Source: Acidobacteriota bacterium (GTDB lineage: Bacteria > Acidobacteriota > Aminicenantia > Aminicenantales > Saccharicenantaceae). From it: DNA of 64,000 nucleotides. Location of the stretch: positions 18,537 through 82,536 of the forward strand of contig JBDKSB010000004.1 of NCBI GenBank assembly GCA_039683095.1, written 5' to 3'. Under the pieces are notes generated by a model, which did no database searches, was not told where the DNA came from, and saw only the letters and a program-made list of their open reading frames with translations. The translations under genes and the position numbers were made by a program. This document shows, piece by piece, positions 16,087 through 25,265 of this stretch. Each line of letters starts with the position of its first letter. Position 1 is the first letter of the stretch.

Positions 16087-19000
16087 ATGAAGATCGGCGT
16101 TCGGACGGCCCTGCGGCTCTCCCTCGTCCTGGTCCTGATCACGGCGTTCAGCGGGGCGGTCGCCTCACCCCAGTCTCCCCAGTCGTCACAGGCGGCCCAG
16201 GCCCCCCAAGCCGCGCCTTCCGCCGGCCCGGACGCGGCGGCCCTGACCCGGCACCTGCGCTGGCGCTCGATCGGGCCGGCCAACATGGTCGGCCGCATCT
16301 CCGATTTCGAGGCCCTGGACAGCGACTTCTCCCAGGTCCTCGTCGCCACCGCCTCGGGCGGCGTCTTCAAGTCCGTCAACGCCGGGACGACCTGGGAGCC
16401 GATCTTCGACCGCTACGGCGCGGCCTCCATCGGCGACGTCGCCTTCTTTCAGAAGGACCCCGACATCATCTGGGTCGGCACGGGCGAGGAATGCGTGCGC
16501 AACAGCGTCGCCTGGGGCGACGGCGTCTACAAGTCGACCGACGGCGGCAAGACCTTCGCCCGCATGGGCCTCGAAACGACCCAGACGATCGGCCGCGTCA
16601 TCACCCATCCGACGGATCCGAACATCGTCTACGTCGCCGCCTCCGGCCATCCCTGGGGCTACACCGGCGACCGCGGCCTGTTCAAGACGACCGACGGCGG
16701 CGCCACCTGGACCAAGCTCGCCGGCGGCCTGCCCAACGACGGCAAGACCGGGGCCATCGACCTGGTCATGCACCCGACCGACCCCGAGACCCTCTATGTC
16801 TCCTTCTGGCAGCGGCTCCGCCGGCCCTGGCGCTTCGACTCCGGCGGGCCGAACTCTGGCATCTTCAAGACGAACGACGGCGGCGCCACCTGGACCAGGC
16901 TCGTCCAAGGCCTGCCTTCGGGCCCGCTCGGCCGCATCGGCCTGGCCGTCTCCCGCTCGAACCCGCAGGTCCTGGAGGCCATCGTCGAGGCCCCCTTCCA
17001 GCCCCAGCCGACCATCCGCCAGGGGGGCGAATCCAAGCCCAACCCCGACTACGAGGACATGACCAAGCTCGGCAGCGGCGTCTACCGCTCCGAGGACGGC
17101 GGCGCCACCTGGAAGTTCATGAGCCGGCCGAACAACCGGCCGTTCTATTACAGCCACATCTATATCAATCCCCTCGAGGACAAGTGGGTCTACTCCCTGG
17201 CCACGGCCATGAGCTTCTCCGCCGACGGCGGCAAGACCTGGAGCCCGATCGGCGGCCTCCATCCCGACTTCCACGCGCTCTGGCTCGACCCGGCGAACAA
17301 GAACCGCTTCTACGTCGGCCAGGACGGCGGCGCCTCGCTGACCTACGACCACGGCAAGACCTGGGTCTTCTTCGACAACTTCACCGCGGCCCAGTTCTAC
17401 GCCCTCAGCGCCGACATGCGCGACCCCTACTACGTCTACGGCGGCCTCCAGGACAACGGCACCTGGGGCGGCCCGTCCATGCACCGCGAGGGCCAGATCC
17501 TGACCGATTTCTGGTACAACATCGGCGGCGGGGACGGCTTCCACACCCAGAACGACCCGCAGGACTGGCGGACGGCCTACGGCGAGAGCCAGGGCGGCGA
17601 GATCCAGCGCGTCAACGTCGAGACGCGCGAGGCCAAGCGGATCAAGCCGGGCCCGGCGAACATCGTCAACTACAAGGACTTCTATCCGCCGGCCCCGCCG
17701 GAGAAGAAGGCCCCCGCGGCCAGGCCGGCGCTCAAGCCCCGGTCGAAACCGGCCGCCAGGCCGGGCATCCCGGCCCAGCCAGCGGGACAGGAGGCCGGCG
17801 GGCCGCCCTCGATGCGGCAGCCCCAGACTGCCCTGCGCTTCAACTGGTCGTCGCCCATCGTCCTCTCGCCCCATAATCCGGAGACGGTCTACATCGGCGG
17901 CCAGCACCTGTTCCGGTCCGTCGACCGGGGCGACCACTGGATGATCATCAGCCCCGACCTGACGACGAACGACAGCTCCAAGTACGCCCCCAAGAATCCG
18001 CCGGACGGGCCCGGGCCGACGGGCGGCCTGACGCCGGACGTAACCGGCGCCGAGACCTTCTGCACCATCATCACCGTCTCCGAGTCGCCGCGCGTCCCCG
18101 GCCTCATCTGGGTCGGCACCGACGACGGCAACGTCCAGCTGACCCGCAACGGCGGCAACGCCTGGACCAACGTCCGGCCGAACATCAAGGGCCTGCCCTC
18201 GGGCCTGTGGTGCAGCCGGGTCGAGGCCTCGCATTTCGACGAGGCCGTCTGCTACGCGACCTTCGACGGCCATCGCTCGGACGACTTCCACCCCTATGTC
18301 TTCAGGACGGCCGACTTCGGCGAGACCTGGACGGCCATCTCCGCCGGGATCCCGGACGGCCAGCCGGTCTACGTCATCCGCGAGGACCCGGTCAATAAGA
18401 ACCTGCTCTTCCTGGGCACGGAGTTCGGCGTCTTCTTCAGCCGCGACGCCGGCGCCGCCTGGTCCAGCCTGCTCCTAAACATGCCCACCGTCGCCTTCCA
18501 CGACCTCCTTGTCCATCCCCGCGACGGCGACCTAATCGCCGCGACGCACGGCCGCGGGCTGTGGATCCTCGACGATATCTCCGCCCTGCGCAAGGCCACC
18601 GACAGCGTCCTCGGCCAGGACGCGGCGCTCTTCGAGCCGGCCAAGCCGGGCACGCGCTGGCTGCGCATCCAGCGCGGCGGCTACGGCCGCGGCGATCTGT
18701 ACTTCAAGGGCGAGAACCCGCCGGAGGGGGCCCTCATCGCCTATTATCTCAAGGATAAAGCCGAGGCCTCGGCGACGCTGGAGATCGCCGATCCCGCGGG
18801 CGCCCTGAAGACGACCTTTCTCCTCGAGGGCGCCGGGCCGGGCATCAACCGCCTGGCCTGGGACCTGCGCTTCGACCCGACCGCGGCCACGGTCCAGTCC
18901 CTGGTCCTCAATATCAAGCGGCAGATCGACACGGCCCTTCTCCGGGCCGGCCTCGCCGACGAGCAGAAGGCCTCCCTGAAACAGGCCCTGGCCGACCTCG

Positions 19001-19218
19001 ACCGGTGGGGCACGAACTTCCGCAAGGTCGCCGAGATCCAGCGCCGGGTCCTGGCCGTCATCCTGCCCGGCGGCGGGATGTACGGCGGCATGGGCATGCG
19101 CGGCATGGGCGGGCCGCAGGCGGAGCCCGGCACCTACACCGTCAAGCTGACGGTCGGCGGCAAGGCCTACGCGGGCAAGGTCGCCGTCCGGCTCGACCCG
19201 ATGCTCGAAGGGAAATAG
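16087..19218 (+). CDS. Secreted VPS10/sortilin-type beta-propeller protein 1 (BNR repeats)
   Basis: 1043 residues. The ATG at 16087 is set by AAGGAGG six bases before it. Residues 1-26 are a signal peptide. From about residue 55 (WRSIGPANMVGRISDFEA) it shows the sortilin/VPS10-like propeller fold with many Asp-box turns: STDGGKTF, TTDGGATW, TNDGGATW, SEDGGATW, SADGGKTW, TRNGGNAW, FSRDAGAAW. A Pro/Ala/Lys-rich insert lies near residue 545-590. The C-terminal third holds a beta domain and a Gly/Met-rich loop (GGGMYGGMGMRGMGG). These proteins are often labelled glycosyl hydrolase from their likeness to sialidase propellers, but no sialidase catalytic set is visible. They are abundant in Acidobacteriota, where binding or peptidase-associated roles are suspected. 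Confidence 0.88.
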   Translation: MKIGVRTALRLSLVLVLITAFSGAVASPQSPQSSQAAQAPQAAPSAGPDAAALTRHLRWRSIGPANMVGRISDFEALDSDFSQVLVATASGGVFKSVNAGTTWEPIFDRYGAASIGDVAFFQKDPDIIWVGTGEECVRNSVAWGDGVYKSTDGGKTFARMGLETTQTIGRVITHPTDPNIVYVAASGHPWGYTGDRGLFKTTDGGATWTKLAGGLPNDGKTGAIDLVMHPTDPETLYVSFWQRLRRPWRFDSGGPNSGIFKTNDGGATWTRLVQGLPSGPLGRIGLAVSRSNPQVLEAIVEAPFQPQPTIRQGGESKPNPDYEDMTKLGSGVYRSEDGGATWKFMSRPNNRPFYYSHIYINPLEDKWVYSLATAMSFSADGGKTWSPIGGLHPDFHALWLDPANKNRFYVGQDGGASLTYDHGKTWVFFDNFTAAQFYALSADMRDPYYVYGGLQDNGTWGGPSMHREGQILTDFWYNIGGGDGFHTQNDPQDWRTAYGESQGGEIQRVNVETREAKRIKPGPANIVNYKDFYPPAPPEKKAPAARPALKPRSKPAARPGIPAQPAGQEAGGPPSMRQPQTALRFNWSSPIVLSPHNPETVYIGGQHLFRSVDRGDHWMIISPDLTTNDSSKYAPKNPPDGPGPTGGLTPDVTGAETFCTIITVSESPRVPGLIWVGTDDGNVQLTRNGGNAWTNVRPNIKGLPSGLWCSRVEASHFDEAVCYATFDGHRSDDFHPYVFRTADFGETWTAISAGIPDGQPVYVIREDPVNKNLLFLGTEFGVFFSRDAGAAWSSLLLNMPTVAFHDLLVHPRDGDLIAATHGRGLWILDDISALRKATDSVLGQDAALFEPAKPGTRWLRIQRGGYGRGDLYFKGENPPEGALIAYYLKDKAEASATLEIADPAGALKTTFLLEGAGPGINRLAWDLRFDPTAATVQSLVLNIKRQIDTALLRAGLADEQKASLKQALADLDRWGTNFRKVAEIQRRVLAVILPGGGMYGGMGMRGMGGPQAEPGTYTVKLTVGGKAYAGKVAVRLDPMLEGK

Positions 19219-19226
19219 AAACGGGA

Positions 19227-19257
19227 GGGGGCGCCCGCCGAGGGGCGCCCCCTTTTT
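19227..19257 (+). terminator. Rho-independent terminator
   Basis: A ten-base GC stem (GGGGGCGCCC and complement, loop GCCGAG) is followed directly by TTTTT. It lies nine bases after the stop of the plus-strand VPS10 gene and before the converging minus-strand gene. Confidence 0.85.
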
Positions 19258-19289
19258 ACGATCGGGCCGGCGCTCGGCCGGCGCCTATC

Positions 19290-22200
19290 TCATTGCTTGA
19301 ACAAGGGGTCGGGGCTGACCTTGATCGTCTTGGTGGCGACGTCCTTGCCGTCGACGTTCAGGGTCACCTTGTAGGCGCCGTTGTCGACCTGGTTCATCCG
19401 GCCGCGCATGCCGCCGGGCCGCGGGCCGGCTTGCTGGGCCGGATCGACGCGCCTGGTCAGGTTCCAGGAGGATCTCTGGAGGCCCTTCTTGGCCGTCCCG
19501 ACGACCTCCTGGATGAGCGTCCCCTCGAGGTCCTTGATGACCAGCTTGACCGACTTGGGTTCGCCATTCAGATGATAGTAGAGGGTTGCCGCCACGGGCG
19601 GGTTGTCGCACTTGGCGAACTCGCCGTACTGCTCGCCGCTCTGGATGTAGCGGTTCCAGCGGATGACCTCCTTGGGGTCGAAGAGGTAGGCCTCCCGGGC
19701 CAGGTTCTCGGCCGTCATCTCCCTGAGCGGGGCGATGTCGGCCACGTAGATGCCGCGGCCGTAGGTGCCGATGGCCATCTCGCGGTCGCGCGCCTGGATG
19801 GCCATGTCGCGGACGATGACGTTCGGCGCCGACGTCGAGAACGGCGTCCAGGTCTTGCCCTTGTCGATGGAGACGTGGATGCCGAGGTCTCCGGAGATAT
19901 AGAGGACGTTGGCGTTGTCCGGGTCCTCCTCGACGTCGAAGAGCGGGTTCTGGAGGCCGCCGGAGATGTCCTCCCAGGTCTTGCCCAGGTCATGGGTGAC
20001 GAAGAGCCAGGTCCTGTCCTCGTTGTGGGTCCGGTAGCCGCTGAAGCCGGCGTAGCAGGTGTTCTCGTCGAAGCGGGACGGGACGACCCGCTTGACCCAG
20101 CGGTCGAACGGGATGAGGGCGCCCTTGGCCCCGGGCTTGGCCTTGCCGGTCCGCATGTCGTAGAAATTCGCGGTGATGTTGGTCCAGGTCACGCCGCCGT
20201 CGGGGGACATCTGGAGGTTGCCGTCGTCGGTGCCGGCCCAGTAGAGGCCGGGCTTCCTGGGCGATTCGGCGAAAGCGTAGATCGTCGCGTACTGGAGGTT
20301 GGTCTTCCTGGCCTCGTCGAGCCTGGCCTTGTCGGCCCTGGTCAGGTCGGGGCTGATGGTCACGAAGGTGTTCGGGTCGCCGTGGCTCAGGGAGCGGTGG
20401 ACGAACTGCGAGCAGATGTAGACGATGCCGGGGTTGTGGGGCGAAAGGACGATCGGGGCGTTCCACTGGTAGCGCTGGGCCGGCATCCCCTTGGCCAGCT
20501 CGTCGGCCGTCGTCCGTTTGGCCAGCGGCGATGTCTCGCCGGTGAGGATGTTCTGGCGGCTGGAGGCGCCGAACTGGCTCTCGTAATAGACGTACTCGGG
20601 GTTCCACCAGTCGCGGACGACGTAGAAGGCGTCGCCGGTGGGAAAATAGCGCCAGTCGGCGGCGAAAACGCCCCAGGCGTTCCGGCTCTGCGACGGGCCG
20701 ATCCAGGCGCCGTTGTCCTGGGTGCCGCCCATGACGTTGTAGGGCCTCTCGCTGTCGACCGCGACGTCGTAGAACTGCTGGGCGCTGACGGTCGCCTTCT
20801 GGCTCCAGTGCTTGCCGCCGTCCCAGGTCTCGCCGCAGCCGCCGTCGTTGGCGCTCAGGATGTGGCCGGAGTTCTGCGGATCGAGCCAGAGGGCGCGGTG
20901 GTCGACGTGGAGCTTGTAGGCCCCGCTGTCCCAGCCGGTGGCCTTGAAGGTCTTGCCGCCGTCGTTGGAGACGGTCACGTTGGTGTCGCAGGCGTAGAGG
21001 ACCTGGTCGTTCCGGGCGTCGACGTAGAGCCGGGCGTAGTAGCCGGCCTCGGTCTGGTTGACCAGGCCGCTGCCGCCCTGGAGCTTGTACTCGGTCTTCC
21101 TGACCCAGGTCTCGCCCAGGTCCCCGGAGCGGTAGATCACGCCGGAGCGCTTGACCGGCTCCTGGTTGCGCAGGACGCCGCCGTAGAGCATCTCCAGGAC
21201 GTGGCGGTTGACGACTTGCGAGCGGCCCTTGGCCTCGCTCGAATCGGCTTTCGGGGCCTCGCGCTTCTGGAGGGACTCGATCTCGGCGACGGCCGCGACG
21301 AGGGCCTTGTTCCTGGCGTAGGCCTTGCGGGCCGCGGCGTCGAACCTGGCCAGGTCGATCCCGGACTTCGCCAGGAAGTCCTTGTCGGCGATGATCTCGT
21401 TGAGCTTCTTGACGAGATCGGCCTCGTCGGAGGCGGCGATCGGCGTGAACTTGGGGGCCTGCCTGGCCAGCTCGGGATGGATCTTGAAGGCCTTGAACTT
21501 GCCGAAGCTCTGGCCCTCGGCGAACAGGCTGCCGCCTCCGAACCCGCCGCCGAAGCCGCCGGGGGCGCGGAAGTTGGCCGCGCCGTCGCGCTCGGCCAGG
21601 CCGAGGTTGACTTCCTCGTCGAGGCGGGCATAGACGATGTCCGGGTTCTTGGCGTAGATGGCCAGGCCGGCCCGGCCCATGTCGAGATCGACCGGCAGGC
21701 CCTGGACGAGCTTTCGCCAGGTCTTGCCGCCGTCGGTCGTCTTGTAGAGGTAGTTGCCCGGCTGGCGGTCGATGTAGGTCCAAGCCCGCCGGTAGGTCTT
21801 GTAGGCCTGGGCGATGACGACGTTGAAGTCGCGCGGGTCGACGGCGAAATCGCCGACGCCGCGGTCGTCGAGCGGCCAGAGCCGCTCCCAGGTCCTGCCG
21901 CCGTCGGCCGTCTTGTAGAAGCCGCGCTCGCAGTCCGTGGCGTTGTCGTAGAGCTTGCCCTCGGCGGCGACGTAGACGACGTCAGGGTCCTTGGGATCGA
22001 CCTGGACCTTGTTGATGAAGAAGCTTCGGGTCAGGCCGACGTTCGTCCAGGTCTTGCCGCCGTCCGTCGATTTCCAGACGCCGTTGCCGTGCGAGCTGGC
22101 GCGGGCGTGCATCGGCTCGCCCGTGCCCAGGTAGAGGACGTTGTGGTCGGACGGGGCGACGGCGAGCGAGCCCATGCTCATGTTGCCGTACTTGTCGAAG

Positions 22201-22463
22201 ATGGGCTCGAAATGGATGCCCGCGTCCTCGGTCTTCCAGACGCCGCCGCTGGCGGCCAGGACGTAGTAGGTCGTCGTCTGGCCGGGGGGAACGGCGAACT
22301 CGGCGATGCGGCCGGAGAAGTTGACCGGCCCGATCCAGCGCCAGGTCAGCTGGTTGAGGTCGTCGGCCGTGACCTGAGCCCGGGCCCGGACGGCGCCGGC
22401 GGAGCCCAGGACGAGGCCCAGGGCCAGGAAAGCGGCGAGGAGACGGGACAGGCGGGTAGACAT
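19290..22463 (-). CDS. Secreted VPS10/sortilin-type beta-propeller protein 2
   Basis: 1057 residues. The ATG at 22463 follows AGGAGG at eight bases; the frame upstream reads through the leader. Signal peptide 1-28 (LLAAFLALGLVLGSAGAVRARAQ). It opens with LTWRWIGPVNFSGRIAEFAV and has at least eight Asp-box turns (STDGGKTW, TADGGRTW, TTDGGKTW, SNDGGKTF, WDGGKHW, SPDGGVTW, THDLGKTW, SIDKGKTW). An insert near residues 285-400 is helical and Gly-rich (FGGGFGGGSLF). The C-terminal domain ends with a beta unit carrying PGGMRGRMNQVDNGAYKV, the same kind of Gly/Met-rich loop as in its neighbour. The two are distant paralogues facing each other and sharing the terminator region. Probably periplasmic or secreted; function unproven. 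Confidence 0.88.
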   Translation of the reverse strand: MSTRLSRLLAAFLALGLVLGSAGAVRARAQVTADDLNQLTWRWIGPVNFSGRIAEFAVPPGQTTTYYVLAASGGVWKTEDAGIHFEPIFDKYGNMSMGSLAVAPSDHNVLYLGTGEPMHARASSHGNGVWKSTDGGKTWTNVGLTRSFFINKVQVDPKDPDVVYVAAEGKLYDNATDCERGFYKTADGGRTWERLWPLDDRGVGDFAVDPRDFNVVIAQAYKTYRRAWTYIDRQPGNYLYKTTDGGKTWRKLVQGLPVDLDMGRAGLAIYAKNPDIVYARLDEEVNLGLAERDGAANFRAPGGFGGGFGGGSLFAEGQSFGKFKAFKIHPELARQAPKFTPIAASDEADLVKKLNEIIADKDFLAKSGIDLARFDAAARKAYARNKALVAAVAEIESLQKREAPKADSSEAKGRSQVVNRHVLEMLYGGVLRNQEPVKRSGVIYRSGDLGETWVRKTEYKLQGGSGLVNQTEAGYYARLYVDARNDQVLYACDTNVTVSNDGGKTFKATGWDSGAYKLHVDHRALWLDPQNSGHILSANDGGCGETWDGGKHWSQKATVSAQQFYDVAVDSERPYNVMGGTQDNGAWIGPSQSRNAWGVFAADWRYFPTGDAFYVVRDWWNPEYVYYESQFGASSRQNILTGETSPLAKRTTADELAKGMPAQRYQWNAPIVLSPHNPGIVYICSQFVHRSLSHGDPNTFVTISPDLTRADKARLDEARKTNLQYATIYAFAESPRKPGLYWAGTDDGNLQMSPDGGVTWTNITANFYDMRTGKAKPGAKGALIPFDRWVKRVVPSRFDENTCYAGFSGYRTHNEDRTWLFVTHDLGKTWEDISGGLQNPLFDVEEDPDNANVLYISGDLGIHVSIDKGKTWTPFSTSAPNVIVRDMAIQARDREMAIGTYGRGIYVADIAPLREMTAENLAREAYLFDPKEVIRWNRYIQSGEQYGEFAKCDNPPVAATLYYHLNGEPKSVKLVIKDLEGTLIQEVVGTAKKGLQRSSWNLTRRVDPAQQAGPRPGGMRGRMNQVDNGAYKVTLNVDGKDVATKTIKVSPDPLFKQ

Positions 22464-22695
22464 CGACGGTCCTCCTGAGGGTTTCGGTGCGGGCGGATGC
22501 GGCATCGGCACGTTGTTCTTAGGACGACGGACGGCCGGGCTTTCTTCCCTGTCACGGGATCTTTCCGAATGCAAGGCGAGGGCGAAATTCATAACCCCGA
22601 TCTTCGGCCGGAACCGGCCGGCGGGGGTTCCGGCGTTTGCCGGCGATCATCCGGGCCAACCACGATCCCGAGCCGCTTATCCCGACCGGCAAGCA
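22464..22695. other. Non-coding leader between VPS10 protein 2 and truncated repeat A1
   Basis: This is the upstream part of a 336-base gap. It holds the ribosome binding site of the minus-strand VPS10 gene and short GGCCGG inverted repeats. I see no convincing gene and no clear promoter. Confidence 0.5.
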
Positions 22696-22795
22696 GATTG
22701 AGAAAAGGCGGCAAAAAACCGGGGCCTAAAGCTGTTCCCGGCCCGCCGGATTCATGATATGCCCATTTTTATCATAGAGTTGCGTTAGCCAAGGC
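22696..22795 (+). repeat. Family A element, copy A1 (right part only)
   Basis: The right terminus TTGCGTTAGCCAAGGC is at 22780-22795. Leftwards it keeps GGCAAAAAACCGGGGCCTAA, which aligns with GGCAAAAAGAACGGCCCTAA in complete copy A3. The left terminus is missing. It begins four bases beyond the stop of the minus-strand gene, so that gene's 3' end runs straight into the element. Confidence 0.75.
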
Positions 22796-22799
22796 ACGC

Positions 22800-24647
22800 T
22801 TAGACGGGAGGCCGGAGGCGCTTGTGGAACCACGGCTGAAGGGCCTTCATTTTAGCCTGCTGGGAGGCGGGGGCGCGGCGGCGGGCGGTGGCCCGTTCGG
22901 CGCTCCCCTCGGGGGCGCCCCAGCGGATCTCGATGCTGTCGTTGGGATTGTAGGCCGTCTCCAGGGCCGCCTGTCGGCGGAAGATCTCCCCGATCGTCAG
23001 AACGCGGCCGGAGCCGTCCGATCCCTTGTAGGCGATGGACAGCTCGCCGGCCCGCTTCCTCAAGAGGGCCTCGAGCTCACCCCGGACCTCGTCCGGCGAC
23101 TTCCGGCCGCCCACGTCGAAAGAGGCCGGGTCGCGGGCGACCTTGTCCGGGAACTCGAGGATGGTGTCGATGGCGATGAGCAGGCGCATGTCGCGGTTGG
23201 GCGTCGAGAAGTTCTCCCAGGGCCCGAGCGACAGGAAAACCGACGCGCCCGAGGGCATGGGGATGACCGTTCCTGGATGGGCGGTCATGTAGGCCTCGCC
23301 GTTGGCCACCGAGCCGACCCGGACGATTAGCTGCTCGTGGAGGGCCTGGAAAAGGTCTTCGAGGGCCGCCCTGGCGTCGAGCGGGTCGGGATTGATGAGC
23401 TTTTCCATGATGGCGTAGAAATCCCGGCCCGGCATCCCCCGCTGCTGTAGCGAGAAGTCCCCGTAGTCGGGCCTCCCGACGATCTCCTTGTTCGTCAGGA
23501 AGCGCTGGCGGCCGGACTCGACGACGATCGGCCGGAAGGCCTTGAAGCCCGGCTGGCCGACGACGTCGCTGGTGGCGAAGAGGAAGTTCCCCTTCCAGAA
23601 CCTCTTGACGCCGATCGTGCCGTCGGGCTGGGCGTCCGTCCCGAGGAGCAGGCCTGGTGACTTGCGGGTCTCTGGGACCCAGCGGACCAGCGTGTAGGTA
23701 TGGCCGTAGGGGTCGGCGAAGACCGTGCCCGGCTTGAGGGCCCGGCGCGTCAGGGGCAGCGGATAATAGTCGGTGCCGTCGGCGTCGAGGGCGGTCCGGC
23801 CGTTTCCGGCGTGGACGACGTTCTTTATGAGGTTGAAGAAGGATTGCATTGCGGCAGCGGAGCGGCCCCGGTCCTGGCCCGGGGACCGCCCGGTCACGGC
23901 GTCGATGAACCGTTCGGCCCGGGGAGGCGACTCGAGCGTGCCCCAGCTCGTCTGGTGGAAGCCGAAGGGCAGGCCGAGCTTCCAGGCGAAATAGGCCCTC
24001 AGGAAGAAAGGGTTGTCGGCGCAGTCGGGCGTCAATTCCAGGGGGCGCGGGCCGGAAGGATCGTCCTCGCCCAGGCCCAGGTGGTCGTGGAGGATATTCC
24101 GGCCGCGATCGCGGGTGACCTCATGGAGGGCCTTCCAGGTCGAGCGCTCGTCGGCCTCCGCGTAGAGGGCCTCGATCCAGGCGGCATAGAGGCTTTCCGA
24201 GGCCCAGGACCAGCCCTTGGACACGTCGAGGGCCCGCGAGGGATCGACGACGGCTTCCTCCCGGCCCTCGGCCAGGACGACCGAGAACGGGCCTTTGGGG
24301 GCGCCGGCGAATTCCGCGGCGGCCCAGAACGGAGGCCCTCCTCCCTTCTTGACCGCGAGCGGCCTGGTCTCGCCGGAAGGGCCGCGGAGGACGAGCCGGA
24401 CCTTGGCGGCGTCGGCCTCAAAGGCCGCCAGGACGCGCAAAGGCCGGCCCGGGCGCGGCTGGGCGGGCGAGACGAGGACGGCCCGCCGGCCGCCGAGCGC
24501 CGCGGGCGACGCCGCGCCGAGCGGGCAAAGCGGGACGAAGAGAACGGACAGGGCGACGACGGCCGCGAGATCGGCGGCAAGGGCGGAGGCCGCGGTCCGC
24601 GGCATCCGCCCGCGGACGTCGCGGCCATCGGGACGATCGGCGGTCAT
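22800..24647 (-). CDS. Unrecognised exported or membrane-anchored protein
   Basis: 615 residues, not assigned to a family. Residues about 18-48 are a hydrophobic signal or anchor. Then come a beta-sandwich-like region (RRAVLVSPAQPRPGRPLRVLAAFEADAAKVRLVLRG) and a mostly helical domain with conserved-looking DCADNPFFLRAYFAWKLGLPFGF and ADPYGHTYTLVRWVPE. The Cys of DCADNPFFLR and the His of GHTYTLVRWV resemble a papain/transglutaminase-like Cys-His pair, but I cannot confirm it. The start is uncertain: neither the ATG at 24647 nor the one at 24605 has a good Shine-Dalgarno. The stop is followed immediately by a family A terminus. The small barrel gene lies upstream on the same strand. Confidence 0.75.
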   Translation of the reverse strand: MTADRPDGRDVRGRMPRTAASALAADLAAVVALSVLFVPLCPLGAASPAALGGRRAVLVSPAQPRPGRPLRVLAAFEADAAKVRLVLRGPSGETRPLAVKKGGGPPFWAAAEFAGAPKGPFSVVLAEGREEAVVDPSRALDVSKGWSWASESLYAAWIEALYAEADERSTWKALHEVTRDRGRNILHDHLGLGEDDPSGPRPLELTPDCADNPFFLRAYFAWKLGLPFGFHQTSWGTLESPPRAERFIDAVTGRSPGQDRGRSAAAMQSFFNLIKNVVHAGNGRTALDADGTDYYPLPLTRRALKPGTVFADPYGHTYTLVRWVPETRKSPGLLLGTDAQPDGTIGVKRFWKGNFLFATSDVVGQPGFKAFRPIVVESGRQRFLTNKEIVGRPDYGDFSLQQRGMPGRDFYAIMEKLINPDPLDARAALEDLFQALHEQLIVRVGSVANGEAYMTAHPGTVIPMPSGASVFLSLGPWENFSTPNRDMRLLIAIDTILEFPDKVARDPASFDVGGRKSPDEVRGELEALLRKRAGELSIAYKGSDGSGRVLTIGEIFRRQAALETAYNPNDSIEIRWGAPEGSAERATARRRAPASQQAKMKALQPWFHKRLRPPV

Positions 24648-24683
24648 CGGAGCCGTGGGCGCCCGTCTCGGCCGGATCAGGCC

Positions 24684-25136
24684 TTAGAAGTAATACCGGA
24701 AGCCGACGGCCCCGGCCATCTGGAGCTCGGTCGCGGGAACGAGATCGAGCATGGGAACGACCTCGAGGAAGATCTCGACCGGCGTTTTAGCGAATTCGTA
24801 GGCGAGGCCGACCGGGATGCGCAGGCTGACGGTCGTGTCGTCGGCGAACTTGACCCGGGCGCCTAGCCCGTAGAAGAGCGACATCCGGCCCGTCTCGACC
24901 CGGAAGAGATTGAAATTGTGAAGGAGGACGTCGCTGTGGACCTGGAAGTACCCGCCGTTGACGAACGACCAGGCGGCCGCGGCGTCCCAGGCCACGGTCT
25001 GCTTGCTCCAGAGCTTGAAGCTCAGGCCCGTCGGTTCTCCGACGATGATCCCGACCCCGATGTTATGATTGCTGTCGGCGAACGTCAGGCCGGCCAGGCA
25101 GCCGAAAAGAACAAGAATGATCGCAGCTCTCTTCAT
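24684..25136 (-). CDS. Small outer-membrane beta-barrel protein (DUF3996-like)
   Basis: 150 residues. I chose the ATG at 25136 because it starts a normal signal peptide (MKRAAIILVLFGCLAGLTFA) and has AAGGAG about ten bases upstream. The mature part begins NHNIGVGIIVGEPTGLSFKLW and consists of alternating amphipathic strands ending VGFRYYF, the terminal-Phe signature of outer-membrane barrels. The GVGIIVGEPTGLSFK opening resembles DUF3996-type eight-stranded barrels (family call from memory). Function unknown. Confidence 0.75.
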   Translation of the reverse strand: MKRAAIILVLFGCLAGLTFADSNHNIGVGIIVGEPTGLSFKLWSKQTVAWDAAAAWSFVNGGYFQVHSDVLLHNFNLFRVETGRMSLFYGLGARVKFADDTTVSLRIPVGLAYEFAKTPVEIFLEVVPMLDLVPATELQMAGAVGFRYYF

Positions 25137-25265
25137 GGTGATATGGCTCCTTGTGATATCCAGGTCGTTGAAAACATTATCACCAATCCCCTCCCCGGTC
25201 AAACCCCAAAAGGGGGACATTCAGGCCCGGATCCCTCTCCGGAGGCTCCGCTCCCTGCCGGTCCC

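Noticed and set aside
16087..22463. Sialidase function for the two VPS10/BNR proteins
   Set aside because: Asp boxes are structural turns; the arginine triad and Tyr/Glu pair of sialidases were not identified.
19005..22478. Long plus-strand frame across the second VPS10 gene
   Set aside because: The minus-strand product has a signal peptide, Shine-Dalgarno and repeated Asp boxes; the plus-strand translation has no domain.
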